Part shown: positions 9,331-20,200 of the stretch, piece after piece
Position numbering within the stretch: position 1 is the stretch's first letter
Layout: every line of letters starts with the position of its first letter
Origin: Trametes villosa
Lineage: Eukaryota; Basidiomycota; Agaricomycetes; Polyporales; Polyporaceae
NCBI GenBank assembly: GCA_002964805.2
Contig: PUDQ02000001.1
Coordinates: forward strand, 7,774,001 to 7,838,000
Length of the DNA: 64,000 nt
Direction of reading: 5' to 3'
Notes under the pieces: model-generated
Databases searched by the model: none
What the model was told of the DNA's origin: nothing
Seen by the model: the letters and a program-made list of their open reading frames with translations, nothing else
Program-made: the position numbers and the translations under genes

Positions 9331-12300
9331 TCAATACGGGCTGTCCACGATGCTCGAGCGGCTGCGGCCGCCGACCGCGAGCGAGGCCCGCGTCGGCTTC
9401 CGGAGGTTCTTCTTGTTGATCGCCAGCACGTCGTTCTGCAGGGCCACGATCTGCATTCCGCGGCACGGCGGAGCGCAGCAGCAGCGGAGGGCGAAAAAAA
9501 TTTCCATGAGAGTCAGCGGCGGCGCCAAGCGCGAAAAACGAGGGCGGCGGGCACGTACGATCTCCTTGTCGTCCCCAAACTTGAAGTTGTCCTGCACGAC
9601 GAACTGGTCGTACCTGTGGGAGATAGTGCGAGCCGCACGATGTTAGCCTTGCGCGGGCCAATCGGCTGCGCGCGATCGCGGTATTGCGTGCGCGGCGCCG
9701 GGGGAGAGGATGGGGATGGGGAAGGATGGGGAAGGAAAAGGGACGCGGGGACGCACTTCTTGATCTCGTACTTGTCGAGCTGGCCCTTCTTCACCTTGCC
9801 GAAGTCCCACGCGACGACGTACTGGCCCGTCGAGGTCACGATCGCGTTCTCCTCCTTGCCCTCGCCCATGTTGAACCTGTGCGCGCCGCGCGCGTCCAGT
9901 GAGTCCTGCCGACCTCGGCAGAGCAGTGTGAGAGACATACCTGGCAGGCGTGAACGCGACGCTGTGGTCCATGTACGCGACGTGCTCCGCGCGCAGCTGC
10001 AGCCGGCGCGGGATGGGCTTGGCGTTCGCGGGGAAGCTGCGGTCGAAGCCGAGCGCGCCCGTGTAGCGGCCCTCGCCGATGAGCGTGTCGATGAGCAGCA
10101 GGTACGTCTTCGTCGTCGCGACGATCCAGCGCCCGTTCGCGGTCACGTCGACGCCGAGGATGGGGTCGCCGAGCGGGGGCAGCGCCGTCTTCGCGTTCTT
10201 GCCGATCGAGTCGAAGAGGCGAATGTCGCCCTTCTCGCTCGCGACCGCGAGCTTGCCGCCCTCGGTCGTCGCGACGGAGGAGAACTTGTTGCGGGAGACG
10301 TACTGCTTGAACTGCGAGTCGACCATCTTCGTGCCCGACACGCGCGGGTCGATGCGGAAGAGCGCGTTGTGCGAGAGCCCGACGAGCGTCTGCTCGGGCG
10401 TCATCTGCGCGAACTTGTTGTCCGGCGCGATCGCGTCGACGGTGATGTCGTCGTGCACCTTCCACTCCTCGACGACCTTGCCGCGCTCGATGTCGAGGTT
10501 GTAGAGGGAGTTCGGCTCGGACGGGTTCATGAGCACCATCTTGGTGTCTTGGTCGTGTAGCATGACCTGCATCTATGTTAGTATTGAGGCGCATGTGGAC
10601 AGAGGAATATAACATACATGCTTGGGGCTGAACACCTTGCCCTTGGGAGTCGCAACGTTGCTGATGGACGCATAGTACTTGACCTGATTCTGGCCCGTAT
10701 GGCTGAACACGCCGATCTTGTCGTCGCGCACAACATACGACCGGTCGCCCTTGTAGCCCACCGTGAGCTGTTTATTGCGACCCTTGGGCATTGCCGGCGC
10801 CTCTTCGTCTTCATCAGGGAACTCTTCCTCCTCATCCTCGTCGCTCTTATCTGTAGCGAAATGTCAAGTCAATAGAAACAGCGGTGGCGGGGTTGTGAGC
10901 GCACCTAGCTCCTCCGCTACAGCATCTTCCTCGTCAGACTCGTCCTCAACATCCTTCATCTCGACGTCTTCCACGTTCGAACTCAGGACATAGCTCTGCT
11001 CCTCGAACTGCAAATCTCAGTTAATCAGCGACCCACCGTTAAGAGCGCATAGCCCACACATACCTTCGCCTTCTCCCACGGCCACTGGTTCATAGTCTCC
11101 CAAAGCGCGCGCGTGAACGCCTTCTGGAACTCGTTGAACGCCTCCTCGGTCTCAAACCGCAAACACCAGCTGTTCCCGACGCCGTTGTCGCTGATGTTGT
11201 TCCACGTGAACGAGAGCACGCGGGAGGACCACCGCTGGTTCATCTCGGACGAGACCTTGTGCGCGAGCACCTGCCCCTCGTCCGTCGACGCCACCAGCCA
11301 GTAGTCGTACTGGCCCCCGGCCTTGTTGTGTGCGACCCGCGCGGTGACGTCGGACTGCTTGATAAAGTGACCGTGTTCCTTGTCCCAGAGGTGCAGCTCC
11401 GCCAGTTCGGTGGCGAGTGCAGGCATGTCGGGGTTGGCCGCGGTCTTCTTCTTCCTGACAGGACTTGCCGGGGGGCTCGCGGAGGTGGTGGCGACCGCAG
11501 GCTCCTCTACAGCGGGAGGTGGAGACGCAGACGCTTCCTCAGATTGGGACGCAGAAGCCTTGCGCGCAGTCTTCGCCTTCGACTTCTTCGTCGCGGGTGG
11601 CCTAGAAACCCGTCAGGTACATCAACCTTAACTCAAACCGCTCTAGACCGCAGCGGCCGGGGCGGCGAGAGGCGGGAAATAGCACGCACTGCCAGATGAA
11701 CTCGCGGAGGTCCGCGTCGTCGAGGTTGTCCGCGCTCGCGCGGTACTTGCGCTCGTACATCGCGCGGTACATGCACGTCTCGAAGAACGCGCGCGTCGGC
11801 TCGTTCGTGCCCGCGGCGACGAACTCGTACAGCTCGTCGATGTCCCCCTGGAGGTCGCGCCAGATGAACGTTGGCTCCTGGTCCGCGGTCATGCCCGTCC
11901 GGAACTCGAGCTCCTCGCATACGAGGAACACGCGCTCTTCGTCGGCTGCGGCGCGCCATTTTCAGCGGGGGAGGGATGCTGCGTTTAGGATCACAGGCGA
12001 AAAGGCAATCAGGACGGGGCGCACTCACTCTCTTCCTCATCCTCGAGCAGCTCCTGATCGCCGTCCTCGTACACGCGCGTGATAACGAGCTGAAATGTGT
12101 GCTCCATGGAGGGGACGCGGCGTATGGTCGCCATAGCGTCATTGTATCTGCAGACGCGCCAATCTCAGCTCTCGGAAGACAATGGGTGGAGGCGCGGGAG
12201 GGGGGACAGACATGCACTCGCGGCCGCCGCGCACTGCGCCGGAGCGGACGAGGTAGAGCTGGCCCTCGGAGATCTTGACGACCTCGGCCGCGTTGGGATC

Positions 12301-12464
12301 GTCTGCGATAGCGGTGATGTCAGAGTGGCGGCTCTCTGTAGACCGACCAAAAGCGGCTGCACGCACGCCAAACTTTGCCTAGAACTGCAGCAAGGAAGGT
12401 CTGGTTAGCGGCGCGTACACTTAAGAAAGAATGGAGAGGACGGACGACTCCTGAAGATGTTCAT
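9331..12464 (-). CDS. VID27: VID27 family protein
   Basis: Twelve coding exons (12464-12446, 12384-12367, 12302-12212, 12147-12029, 11945-11690, 11601-11064, 11007-10905, 10850-10618, 10572-9941, 9876-9757, 9613-9559, 9450-9331) give about 767 residues. The N-terminus reads MNIFRSLLGKVWHDPNAAEV, then EGQLYLVRSGAV. A central region holds a PH-like part followed by a strongly acidic stretch (DKSDEDEEEEFPDEDEE). The C-terminal half is a beta-propeller-like VID27 domain (FNMGEG..AIVTSTGQYVVAWDF, DNFKFGDDKEI). Yeast Vid27 is cytoplasmic and linked to vacuolar import and degradation; its biochemical role is poorly known. The first two coding exons are only 19 and 18 nt. Confidence 0.9.
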
Positions 12465-12648
12465 GGTGGTGGGGATGGAACAAGGAGCAGTTAGCTCGGA
12501 CGCAGCCCGCGGCCCTGCAGCTCTCTCCGGCTCCGCGCCCCGTGCGCCGTGACGATCGCGCTGTGACAGGTATGTCGCGTCTGTAACGTCACGCGCTCGC
12601 GCCTCGTTCGGAGGCGCCGCTGAGGTTTCGAGCGAGACCGCGACGGAC
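12465..12648. promoter_or_regulatory. Divergent promoter of VID27 and the small gene
   Basis: 184 bp between the divergent starts at 12464 and 12649. No TATA box or E-box was seen. An AACGTCACG stretch lies near 12585. Confidence 0.35.
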
Positions 12649-13085
12649 ATGGCGACCTCGACGCGCTTCACTACGCCTCCTCTCGGCACTCCCGGTGCGT
12701 GCGTGTCTTGAGCGAAATGCAGGCTAGAGTCTGAGTTGCGCTGCAGCTAGGGAGCCTGTGACCCCCGACACAGGCCTCCGTAACCGCGGCACAGGCACTC
12801 CATTCCAGGTTCGCCTAACGTACACATCCACCCTGGCTCTTTGCTGAAGCTTACCCTGGACAGAACGCCCCAGGAGGAGACGCTTCCCCGACGTCCTCCA
12901 CAATCTCAAACGTCTCGCGCATCTTCGAGCCGTCTCGCTCGCTCTACCGCCCCATCCCCTCCGCACCGTCCTCCGCGCTCGGCACGCCCGCGCGCAAGGT
13001 CACTGTGCGCGCGGACCCTGCGCTCGTGACGTGCTTCGACCCCGCCGACCGGGAGCTGTATGACCTCTGGGCTCCCCGTCAGTGA
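12649..13085 (+). CDS. Unrecognised small three-exon protein, 100 residues
   Basis: Three exons (12649-12694, 12774-12808, 12864-13085) join in frame to 100 residues with canonical GT-AG borders (GTGCGT..CACAG; GTTCGC..GACAG). The product starts MATSTRFTTPPLGTPGL, contains a basic/Ser/Pro-rich middle (GTPARKVTV) and ends with a conserved-looking acidic/aromatic segment, CFDPADRELYDLWAPRQ. It has no signal peptide or membrane segment. Third codon positions are strongly G/C as in neighbouring genes. I do not recognise the family. TPP and GTP motifs could be phosphorylation sites, but no function is claimed. The last exon has no in-frame ATG, so simple ORF finding misses it. Confidence 0.6.
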
Positions 13086-13562
13086 CGAAACGAATCTGCA
13101 GCATGGCTGCCCTTGTCTGCGGCTCCCAGCTTCCCGAGGACCGCCAGGGGGCTTCCCTTGTGTACGCCTAGTGACCTTCATCTCTTCCCGGATGAAGCAC
13201 CAGGATGCCAGACACGTTTGCGATGTCCTCTGCACGCCACACGTCATGTCCGTTCCATGGCTACAGCAGGCCGGTTCTATTGATGGATAACAATACTACT
13301 ACATGATGGGCGGTGCGTGCACCGAATACGAGAGCTACAGCTAAGGAGCGGGGGGCGACGGTGATACAGTTATCGCGGTACTAAGTAACGCAAAGGATAG
13401 TGATACGCACATGCCAATCCAGCACAGCAGGTAAGTGGACAGAACGAGTGTGGTAAGGTAGGTGCCGTCAGGCGGCGATATGATGAGAGTGTCAGAGAGC
13501 ACGGAGAGAATCAGTCAACAGAGATCATAACCCGGGACGTATCCTACCAGACCTGACGTCTG
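13086..13562. other. Convergent 3' gap, no gene seen
   Basis: Lies between the stops of the small plus-strand gene and the minus-strand BTB gene. AT-richer, with repeated stops in all frames. Probably 3' untranslated sequence. Confidence 0.5.
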
Positions 13563-15211
13563 TCAGATCCATTCGCCCGTCGGCTTCGCCTTCAGCGACG
13601 CGTACCCGGGCTTCCCCGGGCTCTTCTGCACTGCGCGGGGCTTGTACGTCGGCGGCGACGGCCACGGGCCGTCGAGCTCAGCGCTGCTGCCGCTCTTGCG
13701 CGCGCCCGCCTCCCCGCTCGCGAACCCGGAGTCGTCCGACTTGCGCTGCGCCGCGCGGTCGACGCCCTCCACGGGCTCCGCGCGCTCGCGCAGCGTGTGC
13801 AGGCTGCGCACGGAGTGGTTGCTCGCGTTGCTGAACCCGCGCATGTGCAGCCCGAGCCCGAGGCTGCTCGGGGAGGCCTGCCGGTGCCGGAGCTCCTCGT
13901 TGCAGAGCCGCTCGAGCTCGTCGAGGCCGAGGTAGCACGCCTCGTCGCGCAGCTCGAGAAGCGCTTCGAGCCGTGCCGAGGATCCGTTCAGTCGCGCGGC
14001 ATGGGGCAAGGGTGCGGGCGACTCGGACGTCGAGTGAGGTGATCGAAGGTAGGCGAGGATGTGTGCATATCTGATGAACAAGGGCCGTCAGTTCGAAGAA
14101 CGCCTCTCAAACCAAGAAGTACTACTCACGGAGCACTCGGCCTATCCAGGAATACATGGAGGCTCGTCGACGCGTGGGTTAGAACACCAGAGGAAGCAAG
14201 ATGGTGATGGAAGATGGAGTTGAATGAACTCTCCACTTCGCTGTTCGTGGAGTACACCGACCGCGCGTCGGAGTCGCTGGAGGGGAATAGCCCGAGCAGG
14301 TAGGACGCAAGATAGGACGGCCGCGAGACCAGCGTGGCCATAGTTGTCCGGTGAGTCGCCGTGCTTGTCTCGAGCGATACAATGATCTTCGAGGGGTCCA
14401 GCGTGCTGTTTGGTATCGGCGACATGAGGATCGCGTCAAATGGCGATTGTGGCGGGGAAGCTGGTACGCCGTTCGGTGCGGGGGAGAAGTAATCCACGGC
14501 TTGCGGGGGAGGCATGGCCTTGTGTGATGGACGAAGTGGGGAGACAGGTCGTGCAAGGGCCACTTCGGAGTCATAATCAGGGATTGAGGGGATCGACGGA
14601 GGGGGTCGCGAAGGTGGTGGCGGGTGGGATATGACAGACGTCGATTGCCAGTCATTGTCATATGTCGCTGTCTCGGCCACCATGTCCGAGTCCACGTTCT
14701 CATCGTCTTCATATTCTGACACATTGTCAGGGATTGGTGGGAGCGGTGGGCTGCCGGGCCGCTCAAGGTCGTTGCGGTCCTCGTATTCGCGTGCCATGAG
14801 ACGCTGAGGCGAAGGACTCCGGGAGTGGGCAGAGAGCAGGTCGGGGGACGACGCGGAGGCCCTTGGGCCAGCAAGGGCATCCTGGGGTGTGCGGACTACA
14901 ATCGCGCCTGTACCAAGCACCCCGCTGCGCTGGTGGGTCAACGCCTCGACGGGGTCCGCGAAGCGCGGCTCTGAGATGCGGACCGGGCGCGAGGGCGCGT
15001 AGGGCGCGTTCGACTGGGAAGAGCTCGAGGACGCGCGCGAGAGCCAGGTCATCGGGCTCGAGACAGACGGCCGGCGCATCTTGGGCTTTGGCCTGGGGCT
15101 CGTCTGGGGCGACATGGGGCGCGCGGCCGGGCTGGTGGGGGTGTCCATGGCAGGCATAGGACGCGAGATGGAGGGCTGTGTGCGGTGCTGGGGCGGGCGG
15201 GAGGTCAACAT
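13563..15211 (-). CDS. BTB/POZ-like domain protein with long disordered N-terminus
   Basis: Two exons (15211-14130, 14070-13563) give 529 residues. Residues 1 to about 260 are Ser/Pro-rich and low complexity. A BTB-like fold starts near residue 270 (KIIVSLETSTATHRTTMATL, then RPSYLASYLLGLF), continues across the intron (VFLDRPSAPYAHILAYLRSP) and ends in a helical part (LLELRDEACYLGLDELERLCNEE), like the KCTD/T1-type BTB proteins common in basidiomycetes. Such proteins often act as Cullin-3 adaptors or oligomeric scaffolds; the partner here is unknown. The ATG at 15211 is preferred because the longer frame upstream runs into the divergent gene at 15503. Confidence 0.75.
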
Positions 15212-15502
15212 CGTCAGTGGGGACGAGCAGAGGCGCTGGAGCGAGGGCTGGAGAGGGAGAAGAGGGAGGTGAGGAGAGGCCGGACGGGCGGGGAGAAGGC
15301 CATTTGAGCGGTGGGAGGAGAACAATGGCTGGTCCGAGAACAATGCTCCCAACACGCTATATCCCGACCCTAACCCCAGCCAGTTCCCGTATTTGGCCAC
15401 CACACCTATTGTTTTATGGGCGCCTAGTGCTAAGCGTCGCATCGTGCCCCCGAGTCGCGACGGCTCCTCCTCCGCGCACTCGACCACTATCGCGCGGCCG
15501 CG
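15212..15502. promoter_or_regulatory. Divergent promoter of the BTB gene and the RNase P/MRP subunit gene
   Basis: 291 bp shared 5' region. No clear TATA box or E-box was noted. Confidence 0.35.
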
Positions 15503-16231
15503 ATGCAGCAGCCTGCCCCCAACGCGGCCACCGCAAAGTTCCAGCTCGCGCTCCCCTCCCTCCTCGCGCCCATCTCCCCCCACCTCGCCGCCTTGCACGC
15601 AACGCGTGCCCGCGTCCTCTATCCCGCCGACCCTTCCCTCGCCGACACCCACTGCACGCGCTGCGGCGCGCCCTTTCTCGCGACCGGCGGGCACACCAGG
15701 TCTGTTCGCAAAAAGTCCAAAAGCGCAAATGGCGAGGCGGCGGCGTCGCGCGTGCTACGGCGGTCGTGCGGCGCCTGCGGCCACGACGCGGACGTCCCGC
15801 TGAAGACGAGCACAGGCACGGCGAGCGCACCCGCCTTCCCGAAGGCCCGCGACCGCGCCAGGCGCAAATCATCTGCCGTACCTCGTGCTTCCAGTGCTGC
15901 AACACCTACTGCGACCTCATCCGCCCAGCAGCAACATGCCCCGGTATCTCAGCCGCGCACATCCCGGGCCCTGCCATCTTCCGCGACCCCGGGCTCATCT
16001 CGCTCGAGCACCGTGACCCCCGCTCCGACGCCCCCTCGTTCGACACCTGTGCCCGCGGGTTCCAACTCCAACAAGCCTAGAGAATCACAGGCACCCGCAA
16101 GTGCTCAGGCAAAGACGCGCCCCAAAAAGAAGACCGGTTTGCAAACCCTGCTCGCGCGCAACCGCGAGAAGCAGGAGCAGGAGAAGAAGCGCGACAGCCA
16201 GGGCCTCTCCGCCTTCCTGCAGGGCCTGTGA
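15503..16231 (+). CDS. RNase P/MRP protein subunit, Rpr2/Rpp21/SNM1 family
   Basis: A single exon of 242 residues. The N-terminal helical part (QLALPSLLAPISPHLAALHA) is followed by a zinc-binding site made of CTRCG near residue 50 and RRSCGACGHD near residue 90, the layout of the Rpr2/Rpp21/SNM1 family. The rest is a Ser/Thr/Pro-rich linker and a basic C-terminal helix (KKKTGLQTLLARNREKQEQE). These proteins bind the RNA of RNase P (tRNA 5' maturation) or RNase MRP (rRNA processing). Sequence alone does not say which paralogue this is. It diverges from the BTB gene over 291 bp. Confidence 0.72.
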   Translation: MQQPAPNAATAKFQLALPSLLAPISPHLAALHATRARVLYPADPSLADTHCTRCGAPFLATGGHTRSVRKKSKSANGEAAASRVLRRSCGACGHDADVPLKTSTGTASAPAFPKARDRARRKSSAVPRASSAATPTATSSAQQQHAPVSQPRTSRALPSSATPGSSRSSTVTPAPTPPRSTPVPAGSNSNKPRESQAPASAQAKTRPKKKTGLQTLLARNREKQEQEKKRDSQGLSAFLQGL

Positions 16232-17245
16232 TACACTGGCGCCACTCCATCTCAGATGCCTTAGGCCCACTCGCCCGGTCTCCGATGCCCTTCATGCCAT
16301 CTTCCCGGACACACGCGCCTGCGGAGAAGACCCTGAGGCTTGTGCAAGCAGGTGCGTCCTGTCTGCTCTTGGTTCGCCGGAGGGAATGCGACTGACGCTC
16401 CTGGTTGCAGGTGGTCGCTTCGCCAGACGTCCATGCACGCCCACCCACTGATGGTCGCCCCAAGTGGCCGACGAGAAGCGCCACCATCCTTGACATCGCG
16501 CGGTAGGCCTGCCGCCGGACAGATCGTCTCCCGGCAGCTACCCCGAGGAGGCAATCCACCCTGTGCTCCCACAAGATGACTTCTGCGGCCTCTCCAATAC
16601 TGCGCCAACCCATTGAGCGGGGTCATGTGCGCCCATTTCGCAACACCGCCCGGCGCAGAAGCGCGAGATCGCCCTCCGCGGTTGTAGCGTGCCGTGTACT
16701 CGATGTTCATACTATGATACAGCTGTCGATAGCACGCGTGGGGTTCCGGATCCGGAACATCGCTGTAATCCGAAGACCATTCATCTCTCGCGCGACCGTT
16801 CACACCGCTCATCTCGCCGAGAGCGAGAGGCCGGGGTACAGGCGGTGATGTGGGGTGAACAACATACACATTGTGACGATCCGGAAGCAAAATATCCTCC
16901 GTAGTACAGCTGCGACCGATCGCGGCGGCCCACGATACAGAGAATACAGACGGCGAAGCGAAGCGAGGTGAGGGGAGGGGAGGGAGACTCGAAGCGATGC
17001 AACGACGGCGCGATGCGAGCAGCCGCGCACACGAGTACAGAAGATCCGCGAGACGCGCTACAGCACAGGCGGGCGTGAAAGCAGGGGAGCGGGGGTAGGC
17101 ATATGCAATCGTACAAGGGGGACACGCGAAGGAAACGAGGACTGGGGGAAGCGAAGAGGGACTCCGACCGCTATCGTACACAAAATCATCCTGGGACCAT
17201 CCGAGAGGCGCATTGGCGTTGTTGAGGGGCAGGCAAGGGCCGCGT
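16232..17245. other. 1 kb convergent gap with an unexplained long frame
   Basis: Lies between the stops of the RNase P/MRP subunit gene and SSD1. The minus strand carries a 306-codon open frame (17181-16261) with no recognisable domain; its usage looks like chance in GC-rich DNA. It may be SSD1 3' untranslated region. A real gene is not excluded. Confidence 0.4.
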
Positions 17246-20200
17246 TCAGGCAGAGGACCTCTGGCCTTCCTGGGCGTAAGGGTTGACGCTGTAGACCTTG
17301 ATGACAGGAGGGCTCTTGGTCAGGTCCGCGGTGACGATGACCTATGGTATGAAGTATGTGAGCCATATGTTCCAACAATGGAGTAGACGCGCGACACATA
17401 CCGGAACAGTCATGAGCTCGCGGATCTCCTGGATCTTGTGGCCCGACGGCAACACCTTCAGGCCCTCGAACTGCGGCGGCACCTTCTGCCTCGACAGCAT
17501 GCGCTGCTTGGAGGCGACCTCGGTCTCCTCCGGCGCCTGATCGTTGGCGCGGCCCAGGACGATCTCGTCCTCGCTGTCGTCGTCGTCCTCATCGAAGAGG
17601 GCCGTCTCGTCGTGCACGGAGCGTGACGCGACCTCCATCTTCAGCGCGTGCTGCTCCGCGTTCTGCTTCACCTTCTTCAGGTGCTCATCGTCGCTGTTCT
17701 CGGCGAGCCACGTGATGACGTCGCGGTTGGACCAGTAGATCTGGAGAGTGTGCGTGTGCTCGTCGTAGACGTGGTTCTGTGGGCAAGCTCTGATTGGTAC
17801 ATTGGACGAACGGGGGAATGATGGTTACTTACGTCGATAGGCATTTGGTCGACGTGGACGCGCTTCTCAATGCCGAACTCAGCGATCAAGACGTCGAAAG
17901 CGGAGTCAAGGACGCCGATGACCTTGGCCTGACGGATGACAGGACCATAGCGCTGAGTGAGGTCGGAGATCAGGACGCAAAGGTATAAGTGGGCAGACTG
18001 CTCCTGCGCCAATTTAGCCGAGTCGCGCTTGCTGTAGTACATGTCAGTGTCAAGTTCATAAGACATGAGAATGAGCCTCAGACGCACATGTTGCACTGCT
18101 GCGCAACCTTCGCAACGGCATCGCGGTCCATGTTGAACTTGGGCTCCGCTATACAAATATGGTTAGCACTGAGTATGAATCACTTAAGATGCACATATAC
18201 TCACGTCCACCCTGGAGAATGGCGTCGAGCTGGCGGTGTACGATGATGTCCGCATAGCGGCGGATGGGGGAGGTGAAGTGGGAGTAGAGAGGAATGTTGA
18301 GAGCGTAGTGGCCGTACTTGGCGATGTCTAGCATACCCGCGCAGAAGTACTTCGCACGGGGCGAAGCCTTCAGCAGGAGGAGCTCTAGCACGGTCCGGGC
18401 AATGGGATCCTGGACGGCTTCGATGGACTTCTGGATGGTGCCAACCGACGTCGTGTCAACCTTGTATCCAAGGCGCTGAGCCCGCTCGGCGAAAGCATTC
18501 TGTCACGATGAATGAGTACAAAAATGAGGTAAACACTCGGATTTGCGTACCAGGCGGCGGTCGATCGGAGTGTCGTGACGACGGAGCATAGCTTGCTCAG
18601 AGAAGTGGACAGCGACCTGTTGCGCGACAGCAATGTTCGTGAGGAGCATAAACTGTGTGAGATTACAATGAGCCGCGTGATCATATTTGGAACGTGATCG
18701 CAATTCATACCTCCTCAACGAGGTTGTGGGCCTCGGTCCGCTCATAGGAGCCGCAATCGATAGGCAAGCCATTTTCGTCAAGCTTGAACTTCAGGCGGAG
18801 AGACTGCGACTTGACGCATCCGCTCTGGAACCGACGTGCACGGAGCTGCTTGGCAATGTCGTCTAGTACCTTGATGTCGTGGGAGATACCAGCAGCGTCG
18901 TGCTCGGGGATGACGGGGACATCGCCCAGCGACTTGCCGTCGATGACACCGTGAGCGTCGTTGTACGACAGCTTAGCTGCGGACCTGGCGACAATGAATG
19001 AGCATATGCGCATGGCCAATTTCCGCCGCCAACATACTTGATAATGGTCTTGCCGAACCACTTCTTGACAACCTTAGCGTCCTTGGACACCGTGAAGATG
19101 ACCGAGAATGCGAGGCGCTCCTGACCGGGCAGAAGACTGCACACCTGCTCGCTCAAAGTAGGCGGCAGCATGGGCACGGCGCGCTGCACGAGGTACACGC
19201 TGGTCGCCCTCTTCCTGGCATCACGATCCAACGCCGTATTGGGCTTCACGAAGAACGACACGTCGGCAATGTGCACGCCGATATCGTACGTGCCGTCCTC
19301 GTTGGCCTTGACAGACACGGCATCGTCCAGGTCCTTGGCATCCTCGGGGTCGATCGTGAAGACACGCTCGCTGCGCAAGTCCTTGCGCACGTCAAACTCG
19401 CGCTCGGGAATACTGCATGTTCGTCAGCATACACGCATCCCGTCAGCAGCGCGAACACCGACTCACGTCCAGGGCGTGGGGGGAAGGCACTTGAGCACAT
19501 TCTCGCTGAAGTCTTCCGTGGGGAAGTTGCAATCCTTGAGAAGCGCGCTAGTCTCGACCTCGATGTCGCCGATCGGCCCGAGTTCCTCGACCAGGGTACC
19601 GAACGGATGGAGGGAGCTGATAGGCTGGAGGCGATACAATGAGCACACGGGGAGGCACGACGATCAGTAAATCAACTTACATGACGCTTGATGCAGGCGA
19701 CGAATAGCTTGTTCGCGTATGCCTCCGAGTTCTGGACGAAGTCAGGTGGTGCCTGCTCGGTGGGAATAGCAATGAGGGGAACACGCTTGTCGGTGGGCTT
19801 GAACCAGACGATCTTGGGACGCTCGATGGGGCGACGAGGCTCATCGCCCTTGTCTCCCTCCCTCTCGCGACGCTCTGCCTCCTGCTTCTCCTTGGTCGCC
19901 GCGGACGACGGACGGAGGAGACCAAGCGTGCCAGAGAACAGCTGTCCAGGCATGCGCTCCACGACGGCAACGACATGCCCGGCGTACTGGGGCTTCACAT
20001 CGTCGGTCACTCTGCACGGTTCCGTCAGCACGCCCAACGCAATCCACGACACGCCACACCACGCACTCCTCATCCTCGAAGAGCATCAAGCCCTGGCCTT
20101 CAACCTCGACATCATCCTTCTTCTTGTCGTTCTTGCGGCCAGCTGCACCCTTAAGATCGTAGGCAGAGTTCTCCTCTTTCTTGCGCTTCTTCTCCTCCTT

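Noticed and set aside
9066..9419. Plus-strand frame with protein-like [11 protein letters not shown] segment
   Set aside because: No family, no splice support, and it overlaps 3' ends of two convergent genes.
9238..10560. 440-codon plus-strand frame
   Set aside because: Antisense shadow of VID27 exons, no recognisable domain.
12335..12366. A 31-nt intron in VID27 joining at AGAGCC
   Set aside because: A 64-nt intron from the same donor to the later CGCAG (exon starting 12302) gives the better N-terminus GKVWHDPNAAEV and a normal length.
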